A stretch of DNA of 64,000 nucleotides from Coprenecus sp902388455 (GCA_963931615.1 OZ007032.1:496001-560000); one strand, 5' to 3'. Numbered from the stretch's first letter, positions 50,702 to 59,834 are shown. The notes: generated by a model not told the origin, from the letters alone. Program-made: numbers and translations.

Positions 50702-50848
50702 TTAAAAAACAGGAAGCAGAGGAAGCGCTGACAGCAACATTGTGGCCGTGACAGCTGTAATATACCACAGAAATCTACCCTTGGCCATGGGCGGCAGCAT
50801 GGTGTCCGCACTGAGGCCGATCTTCTCCTTTAAACTCATTTCTTCCAT
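50702..50848 (-). CDS. Short single-TM peptide heading the bacteriocin operon
   Basis: A 48-codon frame, ATG at 50848 and TAA at 50704-50702. The peptide has a charged N-terminal half (MEEMSLKEKIGLSADTM) and a hydrophobic C-terminal helix (LWYITAVTATMLLSALPLLP). No double glycine. It sits 26 nt after promoter box TAGCTTTG and 35 bp before the PCAT gene. A short membrane peptide at this place could be an immunity peptide or an accessory part of the exporter; both are inference. The frame is too short for most gene finders. Confidence 0.6.
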   Translation of the reverse strand: MEEMSLKEKIGLSADTMLPPMAKGRFLWYITAVTATMLLSALPLLPVF

Positions 50849-50874
50849 ATCCGTGTAATTTCATGTTTCAGATG

Positions 50875-50882
50875 CAAAGCTA
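50875..50882 (-). promoter_or_regulatory. Promoter box of the peptide/exporter operon
   Basis: TAGCTTTG on the reverse strand, within a very AT-rich 100-bp region between cvpA and the 48-residue gene. Predicted leader of about 22 nt. Confidence 0.55.
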
Positions 50883-50949
50883 TGAAAATAATTTCACAAC
50901 TTCAACCAAGACTTGAAATAATTTTATAAAAATGGTTGATTAAAAATGA

Positions 50950-51444
50950 TTATGCGTTGAAAAGCTGCTTTAAATAAGGGAATACAGCATCTGTTATAGA
51001 CGAGATAATTTGTACGCTTTTGGATGCGGCCATCTGCTCTGGGGGAACAAGAACAAACCAAGTGGTGTTGACGTACTCGATAAGAGAGATAAGTGCTCCG
51101 ACCAGCAGTACGACGGTGCATACAGAAAGAAGTACGCCCAGAAGACGGTTGACCCAGCCCAGTGTGGTAATCTTGATGATTTTCTCAAGCAACCGGCCCA
51201 AAAGATACATGCATAGGCATACTACAATGATAATAATGGCAAAAGAGACAGCCTTGACTACGCTCTCCGAGGCGTCCAGCCATTGATGGAGCCATCCGGC
51301 CATTATTGCCGAGAACCGGCCCGCCAGAAAAATACCGAGGATAAGGCCCGCGATGCCGCCTACCTGCCTTACCAGTCCGTCCTTGATGCCCTTGAACACC
51401 GCCAGGGCCAGGAGTACGAGAATGATGATATCTATAACTGTCAT
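50950..51444 (-). CDS. cvpA: CvpA family membrane protein
   Basis: A 164-residue protein with four membrane helices (about residues 3-20, 27-48, 65-85, 100-122), matching the CvpA family (IDIIILVLLALAVFKGIKDGLVRQVG at the N terminus). The family name refers to colicin V production in E. coli, but members are general envelope proteins. It lies upstream of the peptide exporter operon on the same strand, with its own weak promoter box TATCTTCG 6 nt before the start, and a 101-bp gap separates the two. A functional link to the peptide system is possible but not shown. Confidence 0.88.
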   Translation of the reverse strand: MTVIDIIILVLLALAVFKGIKDGLVRQVGGIAGLILGIFLAGRFSAIMAGWLHQWLDASESVVKAVSFAIIIIVVCLCMYLLGRLLEKIIKITTLGWVNRLLGVLLSVCTVVLLVGALISLIEYVNTTWFVLVPPEQMAASKSVQIISSITDAVFPYLKQLFNA

Positions 51445-51471
51445 GACATGCGAAGATAGGAATATTTTCCC

Positions 51472-51479
51472 TATCTTTG
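51472..51479 (+). promoter_or_regulatory. ileS: Promoter box of ileS
   Basis: TATCTTTG, 20 nt before the ileS start codon. Divergent from the cvpA box at 51458-51451. Confidence 0.6.
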
Positions 51480-51499
51480 CCCATTAAAATTCAGAATAT

Positions 51500-54400
51500 A
51501 TGTTCAAAGAGTATAAAGGACTGGACCTGACAGGTCTCTCCACCGAGGTGCTGGAGAGTTGGAAGAAGCAGGATGTGTTTCACAAGACGTTGGAAATGAG
51601 GGAGGGTGCTCCCGAGTATGTGTTCTTCGAGGGACCTCCCTCGGCCAACGGCATGCCGGGCATACACCATGTGATGGCCCGCTCCATCAAGGACGTGATC
51701 TGCCGCTACAAGACTCAGTCCGGCTACCACGTGAGCCGCAAGGCCGGATGGGACACCCACGGTCTGCCCGTGGAATTAGGAGTGGAGAAGGCCTTAGGCA
51801 TCACCAAGGACGACATCGGAAAGAAGATATCCGTGGCGGAGTACAACTCTATCTGCCGCCGCGAGGTCATGAAATATACCAAGGAATGGGTCAACCTGAC
51901 CGAGCGCATCGGCTACTGGGTGGACACCGACAATCCATACATCACCTACGACAACCGCTATATCGAGACCCTCTGGTATCTCCTGAAAGAGATCTACAAG
52001 AAGGGTCTGCTGTACAAGGGCTACTCCATCCAGCCCTATTCCCCCGCCGCAGGCACCGGCCTGAGCACCCATGAGCTCAACCAGCCCGGCTGCTACCGCG
52101 ACGTGAAGGACACCACGGCCGTAGCCCAGTTCAAGGTCATCCGCGACAAGGCTTCCGAGCCTTTCTTCCAGAAAGCCGGAGGGGATCCCCTCTATTTCAT
52201 CGCCTGGACCACCACCCCCTGGACCCTGCCCTCGAACACCGCCCTCTGCGTAGGCCCCGGCATCGAGTACGTCCTGGTGCGCTCCTCGAACCCCTACACC
52301 GGTCTTCCCGGAGTGTACATCGTCGCAAAGGCATTGGTCCATGACCATTTCGGAGGAAAGATACCCTTCGAGGTGCTCGAAGGCTCCTACAAGGGCACTG
52401 ACCTGGTGGGCATGCACTACGAGCAGCTGATTCCCTGGGTGCGTCCCGACGAGGGCGCCTTCCGCGTGATTCCCGGCGACTACGTGACCACGGACGAGGG
52501 CACCACCGGTATTGTCCACATTGCCCCGACCTTCGGAGCCGACGACGCCAAGGTGGCCCGCCAGAGCGGAGTGCCCGCCCTGATGGTACGTGACGCCGCC
52601 GGAGTGATGCAGGCCCTGGTGGACCGCACCGGCAGGATGTACCGGATAGAGGACCTCGACCCGGAATTTGTCCGCGAGAGGGTGGATGTGGAGCTGTACG
52701 GGGAGTATTCCGGCCGCTATGTGAAGAATGCCTACGACCCTGAGGCCACCCCCGACACCCCGACCATCGACGTGGATATCTGCGTGATGCTCAAGGGCCA
52801 GAACAAGGCCTTCAAGATAGAGAAGCACGTGCACTCCTATCCCCACTGCTGGAGGACCGACAAGCCCGTGCTGTACTACCCCCTCGACTCCTGGTTCATC
52901 CGCACCACCGCCGTGCAGGATCAGATGATCGAGCTGAACAAGACCATAACCTGGAAGCCCGCATCGACCGGAGCAGGCCGCTTCGGCAAGTGGCTGGAGA
53001 ATCTGCAGGACTGGAACCTCTCCCGCAGCCGCTATTGGGGTACACCGCTGCCCGTATGGAGGACAGAGGACGGGGCCGAGGAGAAGTGCATCGGCTCGGT
53101 GGCAGAGCTTTACGCCGAGATCGACAAGGCTGTGGCCGCCGGCATCATGAAGGAGAACCCGCTGGCAGCGGCAGGTTTCGTCCCCGGGGACTATTCCAAG
53201 GACAATTACGAGCGCATCGACCTGCACAGGCCGTATGTGGATGAGATATACCTCGTCTCGGACAGGGGACGGAAGATGGTGCGCGAGACCGACCTGATCG
53301 ACGTGTGGTTCGACTCGGGCTCGATGCCATACGCCCAGGAGGGGCTGCAGGCGCTCGGCTCTCCTAAGTTCGGACAGACCGCCGACTTCATCGCCGAGGG
53401 AGTGGACCAGACCCGCGGATGGTTCTTCACCCTGCACGCCATCCATACGATGATCAGCGGCAGCACGGCATTCAGGACCGTTATCTCCAACGGACTTGTG
53501 CTCGACAAGGACGGCAACAAGATGAGCAAGCGTCTGGGCAATGCCGTGGATCCATTCAAGGCACTTGATAATTACGGACCCGACGCCCTGCGCTGGTACA
53601 TGCTCACCAACTCCCAGCCCTGGGACAACCTCAAGTTCGACGAGGCGGGAGTGGACGAGGTGCGCCGCAAGTTCTTCGGTACCTTATATAATACCTACTC
53701 GTTCTTCGCCCTCTATGCCAACGTGGACGGTTTCGGCACCAAGCCTGAGCACCTGCAGAAGCAGATACCCGTGGCTGAGCGTCCGGAAATCGACCGCTGG
53801 CTGATGTCCCTGCTCAACACCCTGATCAAGAACGTCAAGGAGTGCTACGAGGGCTACGACATCACCGGTGCCGGCCGTCTGATTCAGGACTTCGTCTGCG
53901 ACAACCTCAGCAACTGGTACGTGCGCCTGAACCGCAAGCGTTTCTGGGGAGGCCAGATGAATGACGACAAGCTGGCAGCCTACCAGACCCTGTACTCGGC
54001 CCTCGAGACAGTGGCCGTGCTCGCGGCTCCCATCGCGCCTTTCTATATGGACCGCCTTTTCTGCGACCTGAACAGCGCGACCGGGGCTCATGACGTGATG
54101 TCCGTACACATGATGCCCATGCCTGAGAGCGACCCTGCCTGCGTGGATACTGACTTAGAGGAGCGCATGGCCTTAGCCCAGAAGTCATCCTCGATGGTGC
54201 TCGCCCTGCGCCGCAAGGTCAATATCAAGGTGCGTCAGCCCTTAGCCCAGATGATCATCCCCGTCCTCGACCCCAGGATCGAGGAGCAGTTCGAGAAGGT
54301 GCGCAACTTAGTGCTCAGCGAGGTCAATGTCAAGGAGGTGGTCTACATCAAGGATACGACCGGCCTCATCACCAAGAAGATAAAACCCAACTTCAAGACC

Positions 54401-54907
54401 CTCGGCAAGCGTTACGGCAAGCAGATGAAGGAGATAGCCGCTGCGTTCGGGACTCTGTCCCAGCAGGAGATCGCTGCCGTGGAGCTCGCCGGCATGCAGG
54501 AGGAGGTCTATACCCTCCGTCTGCCCTCCGGGGACGTGGAGCTGCAGCCCGCTGACTATGAGGTGTCCTCCGAGGACATGCCCGGAAGGCTCGTGGCTAC
54601 TGAGGGCAAGCTGACCATCGCCCTCGATATCACCGTCACTCCGGAACTCCGCAATGAGGGAGTGGCCCGCGAGCTGATCAACAGGATACAGAACCTCCGC
54701 AAGGACAGCGGATTCGAGGTTACGGACAGGATCGTGGCCCGCATCCAGAGGCTGCCCGAGGTGGAGGAGGCCATAGCCGGATTCAAGGACTATATCGCTT
54801 CCCAGACCCTCGCCCGCGAGATCATCCTGGAGGATGCCCTCTCCGGTGGAGTGGAGGTAGAATGGCTGGAAGACAATAAGATAACCCTTAAGCTCGAGAG
54901 AATATGA
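51500..54907 (+). CDS. ileS: Isoleucyl-tRNA synthetase (eukaryotic-like, type 2)
   Basis: Charges tRNA-Ile; 1135 residues. HIGH-type motif in GPPSANGMPGIHHVMAR (residues 45-61), CP1 editing domain (WTTTPWTLPSNTALCVGPG, GTTGIVHIAPTFGADD), and KMSKR at 674-678. The C-terminal region (about 900-1135) is of the type found in eukaryotic and type 2 bacterial IleRS, which are often insensitive to mupirocin. Its stop overlaps the ATG of the deaminase gene (ATGA). It leads a run of tightly packed genes down to 59.8 kb. Confidence 0.96.
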   Translation: MFKEYKGLDLTGLSTEVLESWKKQDVFHKTLEMREGAPEYVFFEGPPSANGMPGIHHVMARSIKDVICRYKTQSGYHVSRKAGWDTHGLPVELGVEKALGITKDDIGKKISVAEYNSICRREVMKYTKEWVNLTERIGYWVDTDNPYITYDNRYIETLWYLLKEIYKKGLLYKGYSIQPYSPAAGTGLSTHELNQPGCYRDVKDTTAVAQFKVIRDKASEPFFQKAGGDPLYFIAWTTTPWTLPSNTALCVGPGIEYVLVRSSNPYTGLPGVYIVAKALVHDHFGGKIPFEVLEGSYKGTDLVGMHYEQLIPWVRPDEGAFRVIPGDYVTTDEGTTGIVHIAPTFGADDAKVARQSGVPALMVRDAAGVMQALVDRTGRMYRIEDLDPEFVRERVDVELYGEYSGRYVKNAYDPEATPDTPTIDVDICVMLKGQNKAFKIEKHVHSYPHCWRTDKPVLYYPLDSWFIRTTAVQDQMIELNKTITWKPASTGAGRFGKWLENLQDWNLSRSRYWGTPLPVWRTEDGAEEKCIGSVAELYAEIDKAVAAGIMKENPLAAAGFVPGDYSKDNYERIDLHRPYVDEIYLVSDRGRKMVRETDLIDVWFDSGSMPYAQEGLQALGSPKFGQTADFIAEGVDQTRGWFFTLHAIHTMISGSTAFRTVISNGLVLDKDGNKMSKRLGNAVDPFKALDNYGPDALRWYMLTNSQPWDNLKFDEAGVDEVRRKFFGTLYNTYSFFALYANVDGFGTKPEHLQKQIPVAERPEIDRWLMSLLNTLIKNVKECYEGYDITGAGRLIQDFVCDNLSNWYVRLNRKRFWGGQMNDDKLAAYQTLYSALETVAVLAAPIAPFYMDRLFCDLNSATGAHDVMSVHMMPMPESDPACVDTDLEERMALAQKSSSMVLALRRKVNIKVRQPLAQMIIPVLDPRIEEQFEKVRNLVLSEVNVKEVVYIKDTTGLITKKIKPNFKTLGKRYGKQMKEIAAAFGTLSQQEIAAVELAGMQEEVYTLRLPSGDVELQPADYEVSSEDMPGRLVATEGKLTIALDITVTPELRNEGVARELINRIQNLRKDSGFEVTDRIVARIQRLPEVEEAIAGFKDYIASQTLAREIILEDALSGGVEVEWLEDNKITLKLERI

Positions 54908-55374
54908 ACAGAGACGAACTGATGCTCAGGGCAGTGGCCCTTGCCGAACGCAACGCCGCCTCCGTGACGGGCGGACCCTTCGGGGCCGTCATCGTCAAGG
55001 ACGGGAAGGTGGTCGCAGAGGCCTCCAACACCGTCACGGTCGACAATGATCCGACGGCCCATGCCGAGGTCAATGCGATACGGAAGGCCTGTGCCGCCCT
55101 GGGAACATTCGATCTCTCCGGCTGCGAGCTTTATACCAGCTGCGAGCCCTGTCCGATGTGCCTTGCCGCCTGCTATTGGGCCCATATCGACAGGGTGTAC
55201 TACGCTGCGGACCGGGAGGATGCCGCCGCGGCAGGATTCGACGACAGCGACATCTACAGGGAGGTCGCTCTGCCCGTGGACGGACGGAAGATACCGTTTG
55301 TCCACATCATGGAGAAGGAGGGGCTCCGTCCCTTCATGCTCTGGGCCTCGAATGATAAGAAAGTGGAATATTGA
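54904..55374 (+). CDS. guaD: Guanine deaminase-like nucleoside/base deaminase
   Basis: A 156-residue member of the cytidine deaminase-like fold. Zinc site: H53-A-E55 (TAHAEVNAIRKAC) and C83-x-x-C86 (SCEPCPMC). The stretches GGPFGAVIVKDGKV, NDPTAHAE, YAADREDAAAAGFDDSDIY and the C-terminal end follow B. subtilis GuaD closely, also in length, so guanine to xanthine is the best reading. The bacterial tRNA deaminase TadA is the alternative but lacks the AAGFDDS segment. Translation is coupled with ileS. Confidence 0.87.
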   Translation: MNRDELMLRAVALAERNAASVTGGPFGAVIVKDGKVVAEASNTVTVDNDPTAHAEVNAIRKACAALGTFDLSGCELYTSCEPCPMCLAACYWAHIDRVYYAADREDAAAAGFDDSDIYREVALPVDGRKIPFVHIMEKEGLRPFMLWASNDKKVEY

Positions 55375-55398
55375 CAAAACACATAAAAATTTCAACTT

Positions 55399-55812
55399 AT
55401 GGACGACAACATGGATAACAGGAATGAAGTACTCGAGAAGGTACGCTACAGCGATGAAGAGCTGCAGGAATTCAAGGAAATCATTCTGAAGAAGCTGGAA
55501 AAGGCCCGCGATGACTATGAGCAGCTCCGCTCGGCCATCACCCACAACACCAGCAACGACACTGAGGACACTTCGCCGACATTCAAGGTCCTCGAGGAGG
55601 GAGCATCCGCCCTGTCCAAGGAAGAGTCGGGACAGCTGGCCCAGAGGCAGCTTAAGTTCATCAACTCGCTGGAGGCCGCTTTAGTCAGAATCGAGAACAA
55701 GACTTACGGAATCTGCCGTGAGACCGGCAAGCTGATCCCCAAGGAGAGGCTCAAGCTCGTTCCTCACGCTACCCTCAGCATAGAGGCCAAACTTAACTCC
55801 AAGAAGAAGTGA
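55399..55812 (+). CDS. DksA/TraR family regulator with degenerate zinc finger
   Basis: A 137-residue protein: two long helices (YSDEELQEFKEIILKKLEKA; SGQLAQRQLKFINSLEAAL) with the acidic coiled-coil tip region DTEDTSPTF, then the finger segment YGICRETGKLIPKERLKLVPHATLSIEAK. Only one of the four zinc cysteines remains. In this phylum such C-poor forms are common. It probably binds in the RNA polymerase secondary channel and modulates transcription initiation. It overlaps lspA by 4 bp (GTGA). Confidence 0.86.
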   Translation: MDDNMDNRNEVLEKVRYSDEELQEFKEIILKKLEKARDDYEQLRSAITHNTSNDTEDTSPTFKVLEEGASALSKEESGQLAQRQLKFINSLEAALVRIENKTYGICRETGKLIPKERLKLVPHATLSIEAKLNSKKK

Positions 55813-56450
55813 AGCACCTCTCCCGCGGTAAGAAAACAGCCTTCATCGTCATTCTTGCTGTAGCGCTGCTGGTCTTCGATCAGGTCACCAAGGTCCTGGT
55901 CAAGACCGGTATGCACATAGGGGAGTCCATCCCTGTCTTCGGGGAATGGTTCCAGATACTCTTCATCGAGAACGAGGGCATGGCATTCGGCATGGCGTTC
56001 GGCGGGGAAGTCGGGAAATACGTCCTGACCTCCCTGCGGATCGTCCTCTCGGTGCTGCTGCTCTTCTATGTGCGGCATCTGCTGCTCAGGAAGGACGCTC
56101 CGCTCGGAGTGCTGCTCGGCCTGACGGCCATCATGGTCGGGGCCATAGGCAATGTGGTGGACTGCATGTTCTACGGACTGATATTCGAGCCGTCGACCTA
56201 CACCCATGTGGCTTCGGCCGTGCCTTTCGGAGAGGGATACGGAACGTTCGGCTTAGGTAAGGTGGTGGACATGCTGTACTTCCCGATAATCAACACCACG
56301 TGGCCGGACTGGGTGCCCGGCAAGGGAGGGGAACCGCTGATTTTCTTCCGGCCCATCTTCAACGTGGCTGACTCCTGCATCACTGTCGGAGCGCTGTACC
56401 TGCTGATCTTCAAGTGGAAGTATTTTCAGGTGCACGAGCTCTCCAAGTGA
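55809..56450 (+). CDS. lspA: Signal peptidase II (lipoprotein signal peptidase)
   Basis: Cleaves the signal peptide of prolipoproteins in the inner membrane. 213 residues with a GTG start inside the end of the dksA-like gene. Four membrane helices; the aspartic protease dyad is D118 (GNVVDCMFYG) and D188 (FNVADSC). The loop between helices 3 and 4 is long, as usual in Bacteroidota. The lipoproteins of this window (for example at 39971 and 43562) are among its likely substrates. Confidence 0.94.
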   Translation: MKHLSRGKKTAFIVILAVALLVFDQVTKVLVKTGMHIGESIPVFGEWFQILFIENEGMAFGMAFGGEVGKYVLTSLRIVLSVLLLFYVRHLLLRKDAPLGVLLGLTAIMVGAIGNVVDCMFYGLIFEPSTYTHVASAVPFGEGYGTFGLGKVVDMLYFPIINTTWPDWVPGKGGEPLIFFRPIFNVADSCITVGALYLLIFKWKYFQVHELSK

Positions 56451-57739
56451 TGTTCCCGCTGTTCTATATCATAGTATCCCTGCTGGTTGTGCTGCCGGAT
56501 GTGTATATCCGGTGGGTATGCCTGCGGGGGATGGACTTAGGCTGGTGGAACCTGCTGTTCTGGGCTCCGCTGGCTTTTTTCGTGTTCCTGCTGGTGATGT
56601 ATTTTGCCGGCGGGCCGCAGCCCTTTGTGTTCAAGGGGATGGTGTCCGCGATACTGTGCTTCACGGTGCCGAAGCTGCTCTTCTGCATCGTCTCGATAAT
56701 CGGAAGGGCGGCGGGCTATATCGCCTGGGACTCAGGCGGGTCGGAAGTGCTGCGCGGGGCTCTGACGGGCGGCTTCGATGTGGCGGGGATCGTGCTCGCG
56801 GGCTGTTTCTTAGTGTCGGCGGTCTACGGCCTGACCTACGGGCCGAAACGCTTGGAGGTGCGGGAGGAGACCCTGACCTTCGAGGACCTTCCGGCTTCCT
56901 TCGACGGATACCGGATAGTGCATCTGTCGGACCTGCATGCCCGTTCGTACGCTGCGCCGGGACTGATCGAGAAGCTGGCCGCTACGGTCAATGACCTGGA
57001 CGCGGACCTGATAGCATTTACCGGAGACTTGGTCAATTCCTCCCCGGAGGAGCTGGATCCGCGGATGACTGCGGCCTTGTCCTCCCTGCGGGCCCGGGAC
57101 GGGGTGTTCTCCGTGGTGGGCAATCACGATTACTGCGAGTACCATGACTATTCCACGGCAGACGGGGCGGCCCGAGCCTTCGCCGAGGTGGTCCGCCGCG
57201 AGCGGGCGATGGGGTGGAGGGTGCTGATGGACTCTTCGGCGGTGATTACCCGGCCGGCTGTTTCGGACAATGGTGAGCCGGAGCGCAGGCAGGACAGCAT
57301 CTATGTGATAGGGGTGGAGCACTGCGGCAAGCCGCCTTTCGGCAGCAGGGGAGACCTGCGGAGGGCCCTTTACGGGGTGCCGCCGGTGTTTTTCTCGGCG
57401 GATTCTGCTGCTGCGGATGATTCTGCCGCCGTACATTCTTCCTCGCCCTTTAAGATTCTCCTGAGCCACGACCCGAGCCATTGGCGCTTAGAAGTCCTGC
57501 GGAACTCCGATATTCAGCTGACCCTTTCCGGCCATACCCACGCCATGCAGTTCCGCATCGGGCGTTTTTCTCCTTCCCGCTGGATGTACCGCGAGTGGTA
57601 CGGGGTGTACCGGGAGCCGGCGGCGGACTCTACAGATGCCCGTGTCCTCAACGTGTCCGCAGGCATCGGCGGTTCCTTCCCATTCCGCATCGGTGCCTGG
57701 CCGGAGGTCGTAGTCATTACCCTCCGCCGTCCCGGATGA
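56450..57739 (+). CDS. Membrane-associated metallophosphoesterase (YkuE-like)
   Basis: A 429-residue protein, start at 56450 inside the lspA stop codon (TGATG). Four N-terminal membrane helices (about residues 2-135) and a calcineurin-type phosphoesterase domain with all metal motifs: DLHA (about 160), FTGDLVN, GNHDYCEYHD, LLSHDP and SGHTHAMQ. Members act on lipid or nucleotide phosphoesters at the membrane; the substrate here is unknown. The close coupling to lspA may reflect common expression only. Confidence 0.88.
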   Translation: MFPLFYIIVSLLVVLPDVYIRWVCLRGMDLGWWNLLFWAPLAFFVFLLVMYFAGGPQPFVFKGMVSAILCFTVPKLLFCIVSIIGRAAGYIAWDSGGSEVLRGALTGGFDVAGIVLAGCFLVSAVYGLTYGPKRLEVREETLTFEDLPASFDGYRIVHLSDLHARSYAAPGLIEKLAATVNDLDADLIAFTGDLVNSSPEELDPRMTAALSSLRARDGVFSVVGNHDYCEYHDYSTADGAARAFAEVVRRERAMGWRVLMDSSAVITRPAVSDNGEPERRQDSIYVIGVEHCGKPPFGSRGDLRRALYGVPPVFFSADSAAADDSAAVHSSSPFKILLSHDPSHWRLEVLRNSDIQLTLSGHTHAMQFRIGRFSPSRWMYREWYGVYREPAADSTDARVLNVSAGIGGSFPFRIGAWPEVVVITLRRPG

Positions 57740-57775
57740 AACCATTTATTACATTGACATGATATTCCCTTTATT

Positions 57776-58291
57776 ATGACTAACAGACAGATATCATTGG
57801 ACAATATTGACAGGGTGGAGAACCTTGCATTTGCCCCCCTTGAAAAGAAGTACCTAAAAGCACATACGGCTGCTACGGCATTGGCCTGGCTCGGCCTGAT
57901 GCTGCTGCCGCTTTTTATTCTCTTAGCCGATGAGCTGGACGGGCGGAACCTGATCGTGATATGCGCGGAGGCGGTGCTGCTTGCAGCGGGGCTCGTCAAT
58001 CTGGCGATTCTGCCCAAGGCATACGCCTACAAGGGCTATGCGGTCCGGGAGCACGATATCACCTACCGCTCCGGGATAGTCTTTCCGAAGACAGTTACGA
58101 TTCCTTTCTGCAAGGTGCAGCAGGTGAGCGTCCGACAGAATCCCGTTTCGCGGATGTTCGGACTCTATGCCGTGGATGTCGTGAGCGGGGCGCAGATGCT
58201 GGCGGAGACCGTCATACCCGGACTGACGCAGGAGAAGGCGGAGGAGATAAAGTCACTGTTGATAGAGAGGACGCGGAATGAGAACAGGTGA
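57776..58291 (+). CDS. Bacterial PH-domain (bPH2) membrane protein, YdbS-like
   Basis: A 171-residue protein with two membrane helices (about residues 35-53 and 58-80) and a C-terminal bPH2 domain (YAYKGYAVREHDITYRSGIVFPKTVTIPFCKVQQV). The PFxKVQQVS motif is typical of the YdbS family. It overlaps the following YdbT-like gene by 14 bp. In Bacillus the YdbS/YdbT pair has been linked to envelope protection; here the role is inferred. Confidence 0.85.
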   Translation: MTNRQISLDNIDRVENLAFAPLEKKYLKAHTAATALAWLGLMLLPLFILLADELDGRNLIVICAEAVLLAAGLVNLAILPKAYAYKGYAVREHDITYRSGIVFPKTVTIPFCKVQQVSVRQNPVSRMFGLYAVDVVSGAQMLAETVIPGLTQEKAEEIKSLLIERTRNENR

Positions 58292-59834
58292 TTTTTCCGA
58301 GCCGAGGCGGATGAGCGGGAGTGCTTACTGGGTACTTTTTGCGAAGGGGCTGAAGGAGTATGCAGGCTTTGTCGTGTTTTGGGTGGTGATGATTGCCATA
58401 GGCTCTGAAGTTGAGCGGACTTTCAAGGATAAAGTGGAGATAGTACTGCTTCTTTTGGCTGGATATCTTGCGCTTGCGGCGGTGATTGCTTTTGTCAGCT
58501 GGTATTTCAAGAAATACTATATCGAGGGCGGCAAGCTGATTTTCATTCACGGGCTGCTGAGCAAGGAGACGACCAGCATACCTCTGAGCAAGGTCCAGTC
58601 GATGCGGACCAAGCAGGGGTTCATCTACCGGGTCCTGGAGATGCGGGGCGTACTCTTCGATACGCTGGCGTCCAAGTCGGCGGAGATAGAGCTTATCCTG
58701 GATGACCGGGACTGGAAGGCGCTGATGGAGAGGGTGGAGATGGAGGAGGAGGCAGTTCCTTCTGCTGCTGTTTCTGCTTCTTCTGAATTGCCTGTTTCTT
58801 CTGAATTGTCCGTAGCTTCCGGCACCTCCCGCTTTCCCGAAGCGGCAGAGGAGCGGACCTCCGGGAGTTCGCTCAGTTTCAGCAATTCCAATTTGATCAA
58901 AGGGGCGTTCTGCCAGAACCACCTTCAGGGCATGGCCGTGCTCTTTGCCGCCTTAGCCGCTGTGTATAATACAGTCTCCACTGTCGACGACCATGCGGTG
59001 GACCATATCATAGACTATGTGGACACACATGCCGGGACTCTGTCGCTCCAGCCTTCGGGCTATGTGGTCGTCGCCGTGGCTCTGTACTTCTTCGTGATGC
59101 TGCTGTGGATAGGCAAGGTCTTTCTGCGTTATGCCAACATGGAAGTGCGTATCGCCCGCGGCCAGCTGACCTTCGAGAGCGGACTTATAGCCCGCAACAG
59201 CAGCCGCTTCTCCTACGATAAGATCTGTACGGTATATGTCAAGCGCAATTTCCTGGAGCAATGGCTGCACGGCAGTACCGTCATGCTGCGTCAGGCTCTG
59301 AATGCCACCGATGAGAAAAAGGGCGCGGATGTGAGGGTCTACGGCTCGGACTCGGCGGCTGATTTCCTCAGCTGGTGGCTCGGAAGCGGCTACGGCTCTT
59401 CTCCGGATGTCATTTCGGCCCGCTCGGGATACGGCCTGATGTGGCACGTCATGCGTCTGGATATTCTGATCTCACTGGCCGCTGCGGTCACCTTAGCCTG
59501 CTTCGGCCTGTATGTGTGGCTCGCTGTGCCGGCGGCCTGGCTGCTGATATCTCTGGCCAAAGGACTCATGGCCGTCCGCCGGGGCCGTATCACGCTGAAG
59601 GAGGACTACATCGAGATCCGCAACGGCAGGTTCGCAGACATCCGGAACTACGTCAAATACAGCAATGTCGAGGTAGTCCGCCTTCGGAGCACTCCCTTCA
59701 CCCCGTACTCCCGCCGGGTAAGCCTCACCCTTTCCACCAACGGTACCTCCTTCACGCTCCGGAGCCTGCGGGTAGAGGAGGCCCGGGAGATCTACGAGCT
59801 GCTGCTGTGCAACTGCGCGGGCCGGCCCTCGTAG
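58278..59834 (+). CDS. Bacterial PH-domain (bPH2) membrane protein, YdbT-like
   Basis: A 518-residue membrane protein with three bPH2-like domains separated by paired TM helices: GGKLIFIHGLLSKETTSIPLSKVQSM (about 90-120), RGQLTFESGLIARNSSRFSYDKI (about 295-320) and RRGRITLKEDYIEIRNGRFADIRNYVKYSNVE (about 435-460). A Ser/Ala/Glu-rich linker lies at about 155-210. It forms a pair with the smaller bPH2 protein upstream. It is the last gene of the ileS-lspA run. Confidence 0.85.
   Translation: MRTGDFSEPRRMSGSAYWVLFAKGLKEYAGFVVFWVVMIAIGSEVERTFKDKVEIVLLLLAGYLALAAVIAFVSWYFKKYYIEGGKLIFIHGLLSKETTSIPLSKVQSMRTKQGFIYRVLEMRGVLFDTLASKSAEIELILDDRDWKALMERVEMEEEAVPSAAVSASSELPVSSELSVASGTSRFPEAAEERTSGSSLSFSNSNLIKGAFCQNHLQGMAVLFAALAAVYNTVSTVDDHAVDHIIDYVDTHAGTLSLQPSGYVVVAVALYFFVMLLWIGKVFLRYANMEVRIARGQLTFESGLIARNSSRFSYDKICTVYVKRNFLEQWLHGSTVMLRQALNATDEKKGADVRVYGSDSAADFLSWWLGSGYGSSPDVISARSGYGLMWHVMRLDILISLAAAVTLACFGLYVWLAVPAAWLLISLAKGLMAVRRGRITLKEDYIEIRNGRFADIRNYVKYSNVEVVRLRSTPFTPYSRRVSLTLSTNGTSFTLRSLRVEEAREIYELLLCNCAGRPS

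Noticed and set aside
50950..51444. CvpA as part of the bacteriocin system because of its name (colicin V production)
   Set aside because: The family is a widespread envelope protein, has its own promoter box and is separated by 101 bp; adjacency alone is not evidence.
51794..53446. 550-codon open frame on the reverse strand of ileS
   Set aside because: Antisense shadow produced by codon bias of a GC-rich gene; no motifs.
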